Origin: Prochlorococcus sp. AG-363-C20
GTDB lineage: Bacteria; Cyanobacteriota; Cyanobacteriia; PCC-6307; Cyanobiaceae
DNA length: 64,000 bases
Reading direction: 5' to 3'
Assembly: GCA_003280295.1 (NCBI GenBank)
Contig: QCFI01000002.1
Coordinates: 1-64,000, forward strand
Within the stretch, counting starts at the first letter, position 1. The number at the start of each line of letters is the position of its first letter. Positions 55,245 to 64,000 of this stretch are shown in pieces. The position numbers and the translations under genes are program-made. The notes beneath the pieces were generated by a model. It saw nothing but the letters and a program-made list of their open reading frames with translations. It made no database searches and was not told where the DNA came from.

Positions 55245-56642
55245 GTGTGGAATAAATCCTCAGCTGGCATACCAGTCTCAACAGTAAATACTAACTCTGA
55301 AAGGCTTATTCCTGCTCCTGCGGTAGTGCAATCGATTCTGCCTGGCTCAATTGGTGAAGAGCTTGGTTTTGAGCCGGGAGATCAACTATTAAGTATTAAT
55401 GGCATGAGACCACGAGATCTCATCGATTACCGTTTGCTAATTGTTGAAGAGAATATACATCTTGAAGTAAATGATCAAGAAGGAAATCTTCATATTGTTG
55501 ATTTTGAAAAGGAGCCTGATGATGACCTTGGACTAATTTTTACAGAAGCTTTATTTGATGGGTTGCGTCAATGCAACAATCAATGTCCATTTTGTTTTAT
55601 CGATCAACAACCCTATGGCCGCAGGCAAAGTCTTTATCTAAAAGATGATGACTATAGACTGAGTTTTCTGTATGGTTCTTATCTAACCCTTACCAATCTG
55701 AATGAGCAAGATTGGGAGAGAATTGAATCACAAAAACTTTCTCCACTGTATGTATCTGTACATGCAACAAATCCAAAAATAAGAAGCAAATTATTGAAGA
55801 ACCCACGCGCGGGACTACTTATGAAGCAATTGGATTGGTTCGCCTCGCGAAATCTACAAATTCATGCACAAGTTGTAGTTTGTCCAGGAATAAATGATAA
55901 GTCTACTTTAAATCAAACACTTCAAGATCTCTCAATATATGCAAAAGGTAACTGGCCTGTAGTTCTTTCTACTGCTGTAGTACCAGTTGGTCTAACACGT
56001 TTTCGCCCAGCTCAAGATAAGTTAATAGCAGTGGATATCAAATCTGCTAAACAAGTTATAGCTCAAGTAGAATTATTACAAAAAGAATTCAAAGTCAATA
56101 TTGGATCAAACTTTGCCTGGCTTGCAGATGAATGGTATCTAATTGCTGGGCTAGAGCTTCCACCTCTCAGCGCATATGAAGATCTTCCACAAGAAGAAAA
56201 TGGTGTTGGAAGTATACGAGCCTTCTTAGAAAATATGGATGTCGCCACATCTTCGCTTCCAAAGCGAATGAAAGGTTCAAAAAGTTGCAGTTGGGTCGTA
56301 GGTCAACTTGTTAAAGAAGCATTAACTCCTTCCTGCAGAAGAATAAATGAAATTGAAGGTTTGAGCTTTCACTTATATGGCCTGCCAAGTCCATATTGGG
56401 GACAAGAGCAAGTGGTCACAGGTCTACTTACAGGTGAAGATCTCGTAAATGGTTTACAAGGACTAGATCTTGGGGAGCAATTGCTCCTTCCATCAGTGAT
56501 GTTGCAACAAGACAAAGCTATTTTTCTAGATGACATGTCCTTAGAAGAACTGGAGCATGCACTTGGAATCCCAATCAGAATTGTGTATGGAGCAGATGAT
56601 GTCGTGGCCGCAGCAATAGAAGAATTAGAAAAAGTTCACTAA
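55245..56642 (+). CDS. DUF512 / TIGR03279-type PDZ plus radical-SAM-like FeS protein
   Basis: GTG start; PDZ-like GSIGEELGFEPGDQLLSINGMRPRDLIDY then CNNQCPFCFIDQQPYGRRQSLYLKDDDYRLSFLYGSYLTLTNL. Confidence 0.88.
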   Translation: MWNKSSAGIPVSTVNTNSERLIPAPAVVQSILPGSIGEELGFEPGDQLLSINGMRPRDLIDYRLLIVEENIHLEVNDQEGNLHIVDFEKEPDDDLGLIFTEALFDGLRQCNNQCPFCFIDQQPYGRRQSLYLKDDDYRLSFLYGSYLTLTNLNEQDWERIESQKLSPLYVSVHATNPKIRSKLLKNPRAGLLMKQLDWFASRNLQIHAQVVVCPGINDKSTLNQTLQDLSIYAKGNWPVVLSTAVVPVGLTRFRPAQDKLIAVDIKSAKQVIAQVELLQKEFKVNIGSNFAWLADEWYLIAGLELPPLSAYEDLPQEENGVGSIRAFLENMDVATSSLPKRMKGSKSCSWVVGQLVKEALTPSCRRINEIEGLSFHLYGLPSPYWGQEQVVTGLLTGEDLVNGLQGLDLGEQLLLPSVMLQQDKAIFLDDMSLEELEHALGIPIRIVYGADDVVAAAIEELEKVH

Positions 56643-56672
56643 ACTATTCAAAGTTACCAATTCTCAATCTCA

Positions 56673-58370
56673 GTGAGAAGGAATACTGCAAAGATCTTTT
56701 TTGTAGTCTACTTGTTCCTTCAAGGGACTAATTCGACCAAAGCGGTTCAAGCTTTGTCAATCAAAGTTGAAGACAACGAACAATTTTTCTATTCTAAAAT
56801 AGAAAGACCAGATAGTTCATATAAAGTCAAGCAAAGCTGGTTTTTAAAAACAATTTTCAAAGAAAAAAAACTGGGCAGATCAAATCAAAGCAAAATAAAA
56901 AAAGGGGAATTTTTATTAAGTAATCTCATCATTAAAGAGCATCTTTCCAATCTTGACTCCCCTCTCAATCTCGCATTACCTCAAAGCAGCTCTGACATAA
57001 CTAATCAACATTTATATCCACTAAAACTTAAAGATTTAGAGAATTTAGTTGAAGCCAATAATCCTAAACTAGAAATTTCCAGAGAGCGTATTAAACAACA
57101 AGAATATAATCTCAAGAAAGCCATTTCCGCATGGTATCCAATAATAGAAATGAATACTGGCCCTCAATATTTACAAGGTGAAAGTTACAACGACTCTTAC
57201 GCTGATACTTCAAGTAAACAATGGAAAACAACACTTTCAGTTGAAGTCAACTGGAATCTCATTGATCCTAAACGTGCCCCAGAAATTGCTGCCGCTCAGA
57301 ATGCCTATGAAAAAGCTAAAAAGTCATACTTAATAGAATTAAGAGATTTGCAATTTGAAGTGAAAAACGCATATTTTTTACTTCAAAATTCTGACGAAGG
57401 CGTTCGTATTGGGAAAGAATCAGTGAATGCCTCTAAAATTAGCTTAAATGATGCACAGGCTCGCTTAAAAGCAGGTTTAGGTACAAGGCTTGAATTATTA
57501 GAAGCAAAAACTCAACTAGCTCGAGATAAAAGACTTTTAACACAAAAGATTGGTGAGCAAAAGGTAAAGAGAAGAGCTCTTGCAACAATCTTAAACTTGC
57601 CATTTGAAATTACACCTATTGCCGATTCACCTCAACAAATAATTGGGGAATGGACTGCTTCACTAGAGCAAAGTATTATTGCTGCATATTCCTTTCGTAA
57701 TGAACTAGATAATATAAAGCTTGATATAGCAATCAATAATAGTAATGCTAATGCAGCTTTGGGCAATTCCCAACCTAGACTAAGTGTCTATAATATATTC
57801 AGTAATGATTATACAAGAGGCGAATTAGCATCTTTAGATAAAGATGGCTCTTCGACAAATAATACTTTCGGTTTAAAAGCAACATGGCGAATTTTTGATG
57901 GCAATAATGCGCGATCCAGATATAATTATAATAAGCAAATTGCAAAAGCTTCAGCTGCAGAGTTTGCCAATAAAAGAAACACAATTCGACAAGAAGTTGA
58001 AGAAGACTACATCCAACTTAAGACGGCAAATCAAGATATTTTAAGTAGCACTCGTGAAGTTGCAGCTGCTAGAGAGTCTCTCAGACTCGCTCGTTTAAGA
58101 TTCAAAGAAGGAATCACAACGCAACGTGAAGTTGTTAATAATCAACGTGATCTCACTCAAGCAGAAGTTGGATACTATGAAGCAATTACTTCTTATAATA
58201 CAAGCATATCAAGATTACACCGTAGAACAGGAATTAACTATATAAAAGATTGCAAATCGCTCAATAAAAATACTGGCACAGATAAAGAAATTGATCCAGC
58301 TAATCTTCCTATAGAGCAATTACAAGCTATAACACCCTGTCCACAATCACCCATAATAATAAAGGAATGA
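56673..58370 (+). CDS. TolC family outer-membrane efflux protein
   Basis: 565 aa; two repeats of coiled-coil/TolC pattern (LKDLENLVEANNPKLEISRERIKQQEYNLKKAISAWYPII; AARESLRLARLRFKEGITTQREVVNNQRDLTQAEVGYYEAITSYN). Confidence 0.88.
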   Translation: MRRNTAKIFFVVYLFLQGTNSTKAVQALSIKVEDNEQFFYSKIERPDSSYKVKQSWFLKTIFKEKKLGRSNQSKIKKGEFLLSNLIIKEHLSNLDSPLNLALPQSSSDITNQHLYPLKLKDLENLVEANNPKLEISRERIKQQEYNLKKAISAWYPIIEMNTGPQYLQGESYNDSYADTSSKQWKTTLSVEVNWNLIDPKRAPEIAAAQNAYEKAKKSYLIELRDLQFEVKNAYFLLQNSDEGVRIGKESVNASKISLNDAQARLKAGLGTRLELLEAKTQLARDKRLLTQKIGEQKVKRRALATILNLPFEITPIADSPQQIIGEWTASLEQSIIAAYSFRNELDNIKLDIAINNSNANAALGNSQPRLSVYNIFSNDYTRGELASLDKDGSSTNNTFGLKATWRIFDGNNARSRYNYNKQIAKASAAEFANKRNTIRQEVEEDYIQLKTANQDILSSTREVAAARESLRLARLRFKEGITTQREVVNNQRDLTQAEVGYYEAITSYNTSISRLHRRTGINYIKDCKSLNKNTGTDKEIDPANLPIEQLQAITPCPQSPIIIKE

Positions 58371-59209
58371 AGAGCCAACCTTTGCCAAATAAGCTAACCA
58401 AACTACAAATCAAAAAAGTCAATGGTCTTATTGACCTTGTAGCTCAACGACAACTGATAGATTTTGGAAATATCATCTCTGATATAAAGGCTGATGGGAC
58501 TTTAATTACAAGCTGTGATAGATGGAGCGACGCCACGATAGTTAAAGGTCTCTCAACAATTACGTCAAAAGAAGGTGTTCTAAGTGAAGAAGGGTGTCAA
58601 AAAGTTCCTAATTCTTCAGCCTACTGGGTTGTAGATCCTTTAGATGGGACAACGAACTTTGCTGCTGGAATCCCTTATTGGGCAATTTCAATGGCTCGTT
58701 TTGTAGACGGGAAACCAGAAACAGCTTTTTTAGATGTGCCAGCCCTGAAGAAAAGAATCCTTGCTATTCGTGGACAAGGAGTTTGGTTAAATGGAAAACA
58801 ACTTACCAATCAAAGTCGCCTATCTTCTAAAAGTGCTTGTGTTTCACTTTGTAGTCGTTCTATTCGAATTCTACAACGAAGGCCTGAAAAACCTTTTCCA
58901 GGCAAAATTCGTTTACTGGGTGTATCAAGTTTAAATATGATAGGTGTTGCAATTGGTCAGACAATTGCCGCATTAGAAGCTACTCCCAAAATTTGGGATC
59001 TAGCATCTGCATGGCTCATCCTTTCTGAACTTGATTGTTCTATTAAATGGTTAGATTTAGACCCGTCAAATCTTAAAGCGGGTCAAGATTTAACAACAAC
59101 AAGTTTTCCTGTCTTAACTGCTAGCTCTGTATACGAATTAGAAAGGTTAATGCCATGGGGAGAAATCTTAATGAGCAGCTGGGTTGATATTCAAGACCAT
59201 ATCAATTAA
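58367..59209 (+). CDS. Inositol monophosphatase family protein
   Basis: VVDPLDGTTNFAAGIPYWAISMA and KIWDLASAWLILSE motifs. Confidence 0.92.
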   Translation: MKSQPLPNKLTKLQIKKVNGLIDLVAQRQLIDFGNIISDIKADGTLITSCDRWSDATIVKGLSTITSKEGVLSEEGCQKVPNSSAYWVVDPLDGTTNFAAGIPYWAISMARFVDGKPETAFLDVPALKKRILAIRGQGVWLNGKQLTNQSRLSSKSACVSLCSRSIRILQRRPEKPFPGKIRLLGVSSLNMIGVAIGQTIAALEATPKIWDLASAWLILSELDCSIKWLDLDPSNLKAGQDLTTTSFPVLTASSVYELERLMPWGEILMSSWVDIQDHIN

Positions 59210-59318
59210 ATATATAAAAATCTACTAAAGAATTAGATTAAAAGATTGATCTTCTTTAATATAAATCAGTCAAAAGTTGAAACAAGCGTTATAAATGGTC
59301 GTGTTTAGTTAATAAAAG

Positions 59319-60260
59319 GTGGCACTTCGTTGGAAGCACAAAGCAAGATCTGTTTTGTTGAGTTTGTGGCGTGCATACGAACGCTGGACACAATGTGATT
59401 GTGTCGATCTAAGTGCTGCTTTTGCCTATTACACACTTCAATCATTCTTCCCAATCCTGTTAATCTCACTTTCTGTCGCCTCTTGGTTTTTAGGCCGACA
59501 AAATGGTTTAGACCAGCAAATTATAAGTTTTACAGCTCAGATATTGCCTCCTTCAGTAGTTGGTCTAGTTGATACAACCTTAGTAAAACTTGTAAATCAA
59601 GGCTTCGGGGCTGGCCTACTAGGTGCAATGTTTCTTATGGTCACAGCTGGCAATGCCTATTTAACTTTGCAAAGAGGAACCGATCGCCTTTGGGAAGATG
59701 TTTTACCTCCGCAAAAAGTTCCAACTACATTTCAAGTGCAAGCTTTCCGATTCATAAGAAGCAGAGTAGAAGCCTTTGTAGTAGTTCTTTTAGTTGGGAT
59801 ATTAGTAGTTATTGACCAGATCAGTGCAAATGTTCGAATGATTCCTGGAGCTGTCTTAGACGACCTAAGCGTTACAAGCCCATGGCTTGCAAAGTCATTA
59901 TCAAGTTTCCCAGTAATCCAAGTAGGACAATTCATAATTCCTGTGCTTGGACTATCAATAATGGCATTATTGCTTCAAGCATTGCTTCCAAGTCGAAGAG
60001 TTCCTCTGAAGCCACTTGTACCTGGGGCACTATTAATAGGGACTCTTTTAACGGTTCTAAATCTCACAGTAAGCAGGAGTATCCTTTCGCTGGGAGCACG
60101 CTTCCAAGCTTACGGATTCATTGGTGGAGTTTTAGTGCTAACCCTTTGGGTTTGGATGATAGGTGTAATTATTTATTTTGGACAATGCTGGAGCGTGGTC
60201 CTAGCGAGTATGCCTTTTCATCGGCAGGGAGATCACTACTCTCAAAAACGCATAAAATAG
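59319..60260 (+). CDS. YihY/BrkB family membrane protein
   Basis: DLSAAFAYYTLQSFFPILLISLSVASWFLG ... GGVLVLTLWVWMIGVIIYFGQCWSVVL. Confidence 0.9.
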   Translation: MALRWKHKARSVLLSLWRAYERWTQCDCVDLSAAFAYYTLQSFFPILLISLSVASWFLGRQNGLDQQIISFTAQILPPSVVGLVDTTLVKLVNQGFGAGLLGAMFLMVTAGNAYLTLQRGTDRLWEDVLPPQKVPTTFQVQAFRFIRSRVEAFVVVLLVGILVVIDQISANVRMIPGAVLDDLSVTSPWLAKSLSSFPVIQVGQFIIPVLGLSIMALLLQALLPSRRVPLKPLVPGALLIGTLLTVLNLTVSRSILSLGARFQAYGFIGGVLVLTLWVWMIGVIIYFGQCWSVVLASMPFHRQGDHYSQKRIK

Positions 60261-60296
60261 AGTTAAATTACTCAAAATTCTTTTACTAAGAGTGAG

Positions 60297-60644
60297 ATGA
60301 CTAGGTCTTCTCCCATACTCTGGTTGACTCTAATAATAATTTTGCTATTGCCTACTGCTGCTGGAAGGTTTCTACTCGATCTGGCAGGTGGATTTATACT
60401 TATTTTATTAATATTGCCATTTTTGGTCACTGGAATTGGTTGGTTAGGTTGGCGTTTTCTTCAAACTAAATTAATACAATGTGAGGTATGTGGTTCAAGC
60501 ATTATTAACACCTCCAATCAATGTCCAGTATGTGGGGCCAATTTATCTGAACAAAACAAAACTAAAGATTCCACTTCCTCTTTCGATAACTCTATTCCAG
60601 CAAGCTCAGCAACTATTGATATTATCGCCAAAGATGCCGAATGA
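60297..60644 (+). CDS. Small membrane protein with zinc-ribbon motif
   Basis: Two TM segments followed by CEVCGSSIINTSNQCPVCGANL. Confidence 0.75.
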   Translation: MTRSSPILWLTLIIILLLPTAAGRFLLDLAGGFILILLILPFLVTGIGWLGWRFLQTKLIQCEVCGSSIINTSNQCPVCGANLSEQNKTKDSTSSFDNSIPASSATIDIIAKDAE

Positions 60645-60694
60645 ATATTATATATAGTCAGTGAGAGTAAGTTTAGGAACTCATTTAAATTCTT

Positions 60695-61033
60695 TTAATG
60701 TTTAATAGTTTCTGGATCTAACTCAATCACTTCTTGTTCAACATTATTGAGCAAGCTATCACAGTGATCAAGATAAATCTTTCCTTGCAAATAATATTGT
60801 TGAAGTTCTTCTAAGGGTACTGTGTCTTTTTGTAAGTTCTCTAAAAGAAGATCAAGAGCTTTTAATGATTCTTCATAGCTTAAAAGTGATATTTCATTCT
60901 TCCACTTATTAATCATATTTTTCAATAAAATTGTTTTTTTCGGATTATTGACTTCGTTAGTGATTTTAGGTGAGTTACTTTTCGAGGTGGCTTTAGAGTC
61001 TTCATTCTTTCTCATTCTAGGAACAGCAATCAA
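60695..61033 (-). CDS. xseB: Exodeoxyribonuclease VII small subunit
   Basis: LSYEESLKALDLLLENLQKDTVPLEELQQYYLQGKIYLDHCDSLLNNVEQEV; overlaps xseA by 4 bp. Confidence 0.88.
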   Translation of the reverse strand: MIAVPRMRKNEDSKATSKSNSPKITNEVNNPKKTILLKNMINKWKNEISLLSYEESLKALDLLLENLQKDTVPLEELQQYYLQGKIYLDHCDSLLNNVEQEVIELDPETIKH

Positions 61034-62184
61034 TGAATTTTATCTACTCTTGAATCAAAGTGCCCATCACTCAATTGAATAATTAGTTTTTCTTGTTCAG
61101 CAATGTCATGAATACTGTGTATTGGTCTTCCAAAGCAATTTCGAACTATTGAAAAACCTCGGGAGAGCCAACGTTCGGGAGACAGAGCTTTTAAGAGTTG
61201 ATACTTCTGAATCAAAGTTTCTCTCTTCTTTTGAATCAGTGATACCGGTGATTGAATTTCCCAAACTTTAGTTCTATCTAATAATCGTTGCCGTTCCCTA
61301 CGAATCAACCAAATAAAATAATCATTTAAGCGTTCTCTCCTCTGCAAGCAATTATCTTGAGCAGTCTTCAAACTAGGCAATAAGTCGACAATGGCAGCAG
61401 TAGGTGTAGCAGCTCGATGATCAGCAACAAGATCCGCAACAGTCAAATCATCCTCATGACCCAAACCAGTAACAACTGGTACTGGGAAATGAGCCAATTC
61501 TCTGCATAGCTCTTCATTATCAAACGACATTAAGTCTTCTCTGCTACCTCCTCCTCTCGCAATCACAATGGCTTCAATTGCTAATACTTTTAAAGAGCTT
61601 GACAAACTCTTTAATACAGATTGAATTTTTTTCGCCCCAGATCCCTGTACAGAAATAGGAATGATAAATAATCTTGTTAAAGGCCAGCGTTCTTTTGCAG
61701 TCCTTAGCATATCTGAAAGAGCAGAGCTAGGTACACTAGTAAGAATGCCTATAGATTTTGGATATCCAGGCAATGCTCTGCGTCTTCCTACATCAATCAA
61801 ACCTTCTTTCAAAAGTAAAGCTTTAACAATCTCAAACTGACGCAAGACAGTTGAAATGCTGGGGCGAAGATCTAACACCTGAACAACCAGGTTTGCCCGA
61901 AGCTCCCAGAAATTCAACTTCCCAACAACAACAATTCCATCTCCTTCACTGGGTCTAAAAGCAATTTTTTGCAGTTGTGAACTCCAAACAACAGCAGTAA
62001 TACTCGCTTCCCCATCGCTCAAAGAGAGCCATAAATGTCCTTTCTTTAACTGTGACTTTGAGACAGAGGCAGTTAACAAAAAGCGAGGAGCAAAGCCTCT
62101 TTCCAAAAGGGTTCCAATAGCTTTATTAAGCTCTCGTACCGAGTAATTTGGTAGGGAGTCAATGTTCAAGGCGGCGATAAGCAA
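61030..62184 (-). CDS. xseA: Exodeoxyribonuclease VII large subunit
   Basis: SKSQLKKGHLWLSLSDGEASITAVVWSSQ, IVIARGGGSREDLMSFDNEELCRELAHFPVPVVTGLGHEDDLTVADLVADHRAATPTAA. Confidence 0.95.
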   Translation of the reverse strand: MLIAALNIDSLPNYSVRELNKAIGTLLERGFAPRFLLTASVSKSQLKKGHLWLSLSDGEASITAVVWSSQLQKIAFRPSEGDGIVVVGKLNFWELRANLVVQVLDLRPSISTVLRQFEIVKALLLKEGLIDVGRRRALPGYPKSIGILTSVPSSALSDMLRTAKERWPLTRLFIIPISVQGSGAKKIQSVLKSLSSSLKVLAIEAIVIARGGGSREDLMSFDNEELCRELAHFPVPVVTGLGHEDDLTVADLVADHRAATPTAAIVDLLPSLKTAQDNCLQRRERLNDYFIWLIRRERQRLLDRTKVWEIQSPVSLIQKKRETLIQKYQLLKALSPERWLSRGFSIVRNCFGRPIHSIHDIAEQEKLIIQLSDGHFDSRVDKIH

Positions 62185-62344
62185 ACCCCCAATAAATGCA
62201 GATCATTAGGCTTATGGCACTTAATAGTTGACCCCAAAAATGATCTAGTTGAGTTGAAGTAATTACAAAAGTCAAAAGAGCACTACTAATCAAACGAGCC
62301 CCATCTCGCCGATTACTCACAAAAAACCTTGTCACAGCCAACAT
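62159..62344 (-). CDS. Small hypothetical membrane protein
   Basis: 61 aa with two hydrophobic segments; overlaps the xseA start by 26 bp in operon orientation. Confidence 0.5.
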   Translation of the reverse strand: MLAVTRFFVSNRRDGARLISSALLTFVITSTQLDHFWGQLLSAISLMICIYWGFAYRRLEH

Positions 62345-62466
62345 AAAGAGTTATATAACTACTCTCGCTGACAATAGAGAAAATGCATATGTCTCCAAAA
62401 GCTTCTCAACAAAACTAATTCTGAACAAGTTGTTCAAGATTGTCGCTATACAAGGAACTTTGGCAG

Positions 62467-62613
62467 TTAGCCAAGGCCTATTTGACCAAGAATGCCTTGC
62501 CCAGTGAGCAGTTCTGTGCTCAATCCAATCAGAATACCCATCATTGCCAAGCGACCATTCCATTTCTCTGCAAAATTAACGAATCCAAAACGAGGCTGAA
62601 TACTCTGAGGCAT
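62467..62613 (-). CDS. hli: High-light-inducible protein (HLIP / one-helix chlorophyll-binding)
   Basis: 48 aa absent from the ORF track: MPQSIQPRFGFVNFAEKWNGRLAMMGILIGLSTELLTGQGILGQIGLG, with the AExxNGRxAMxG chlorophyll-binding signature. Confidence 0.93.
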   Translation of the reverse strand: MPQSIQPRFGFVNFAEKWNGRLAMMGILIGLSTELLTGQGILGQIGLG

Positions 62614-62806
62614 GAAAGCTTTTTTTGATTATTGATACTAACAAAAACATAAAACAACTTTCTATCAAGAAAACATTGAATACAAAGTTGTGTTTCTCAA
62701 TTAAAAACTAGGTTTCACTCCTTAATTTTTGAAAAAAGTCTAAATTTTGATTTAAAGCATAAACAGTCAATAAATCCTAAATAAACATTGCCCTAAACCT
62801 AACCTT

Positions 62807-63124
62807 TCAACGGACATGTCTTGCCCCATCGACTGGGCAATATTCCTCTCCTGTGAGCTCTTCATAAATAATTGCTGGCAAACCTGTCTCAAACATAGTT
62901 TGCAAAGCTTCTTTAAGAAGAGGATTCCAGCCACCTGTACTCACCTTTCCATGACGAACTGTCCAATCCCATGTTCCTTGTAAGTCCCTTGGTATGCGAC
63001 CCTCTCTATCCCTCCTGGCCACTAAATCAAGAGACTCGACCAAACCTACTTGAATTGGTTTTTTTCCATATGCAGGGGTGAGACTTAACTCAAGCCTTAC
63101 TGGATCTTCCTTTAATAGCCTCAA
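62807..63124 (-). CDS. Conserved hypothetical protein
   Basis: 105 aa ORF with well-formed composition; no family recognised. Confidence 0.55.
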   Translation of the reverse strand: MRLLKEDPVRLELSLTPAYGKKPIQVGLVESLDLVARRDREGRIPRDLQGTWDWTVRHGKVSTGGWNPLLKEALQTMFETGLPAIIYEELTGEEYCPVDGARHVR

Positions 63125-63247
63125 GCGAAACCTGGGGGGGCAATTTCACAGTTTTTAGAACTGCAACAACAATGCGGGTTCTTTGTTCCAACATTTACTC
63201 CTCTTATGAGTCATATGATGTACCCATGTGGGCACTCTCTACCTAAC

Positions 63248-63523
63248 TTATTCAGCAGAGGTTTCTGCCGACTTAGGCGGATCAATATCTTCAGAAAAGC
63301 GCACCGTCAACAATTCCTCATCTGTAATTCGACCATCTTTATCCAAAAGCTCTGGGTGAATAGTTAAACGTCCAGTCCGATCTTCCTCAGTATTGCTCCT
63401 TTTTTTTGAGCTAGTTGACTGTCCCTGCTCACTCCAAAAAGCTTTACCCATCACACGAAATGCCTGCCATAGCAACAATAAAACGGAAAGAACATATAAA
63501 AAGATGAAAATGAAGTTCAGCAT
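63248..63523 (-). CDS. DUF2973 family protein
   Basis: N-terminal TM then RTGRLTIHPELLDKDGRITDEELLTVRFSED. Confidence 0.75.
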   Translation of the reverse strand: MLNFIFIFLYVLSVLLLLWQAFRVMGKAFWSEQGQSTSSKKRSNTEEDRTGRLTIHPELLDKDGRITDEELLTVRFSEDIDPPKSAETSAE

Positions 63524-63833
63524 GTCGACGTTGTTAACAAAAAAAAGGCATTAGCTCTAATCAAAAATTGTATTCATCATGGCTTGCTCTTGGCATATGC
63601 TGCATACCCCTATCTTAATGCCTCAAACAAACAGACCCCAAAAGTCGAAGAACAAAATACAAGCATCCATCTGTCACATTATTTTATAAAGAGCCATTTG
63701 TAGCTCTTAAAAAAATGCTCCTTGATTAAAATTGTAAATAATGTTGTATATAAAAACCAAACCAATATCAAAAGGTTTAAAAAGTTTAAATGTTTTTACA
63801 AAAAGCTCTGAGAAATAGTTTCTAACAAAGCAC

Positions 63834-64000
63834 ATGCTTAATCAATCAAACAAAACACTCAAAGTAGATATAGGAGTAATCGAAAAAAGTAGGCAAATTT
63901 TTAAATTGTCTGTCCTAGTATTATTTGGTGCTATTGGGTTGTGCTATATCCCATCCTCTAATAAAATCATCTCTACCCCAATCAAAGCAGAAACTTTATA
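63834..64000 (+). CDS. Partial CDS, membrane-anchored or secreted N-terminus (runs off window)
   Basis: ATG at 63834: MLNQSNKTLKVDIGVIEKSRQIFKLSVLVLFGAIGLCYIPSSNKIISTPIKAETL; hydrophobic helix, no stop before the edge. Confidence 0.45.
   Translation, partial: MLNQSNKTLKVDIGVIEKSRQIFKLSVLVLFGAIGLCYIPSSNKIISTPIKAETL

Overview
The window is AT-rich and densely packed with genes. It looks like core chromosome from a marine picocyanobacterium, most likely a low-light Prochlorococcus; the strain is inferred from gene content only. About 65 protein genes can be supported. They include NDH-1 subunits (ndhD, ndhF, ndhM, ndhO, plus a CRR7-like factor), plant-type carotenoid enzymes (phytoene desaturase, phytoene synthase, zeta-carotene desaturase, an NnrU/Z-ISO-like protein), a fatty-acid/phospholipid block (plsC-fabD-fabH-plsX), and the response regulators RpaB and RpaA. 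Also present are ycf3, ycf34, radA, tmk, holB, cysK, hemD, rbfA, aroK, rimO, nadB, uppP, xseA/xseB, a TolC-like protein and a SLH-domain porin. One tRNA-Asn(GTT) is present. I saw no IS elements, prophage, CRISPR arrays, toxin-antitoxin modules or defence islands. The most interesting unexplained element is a GC-rich, structured, terminator-ended RNA candidate at about 26.65-26.84 kb. It overlaps two micro-ORFs and sits beside a three-gene membrane glycosyltransferase block. Short genes missed by the ORF track (a PetL-like subunit and a high-light-inducible protein) were found by eye. I found no convincing wholly new multi-gene system.
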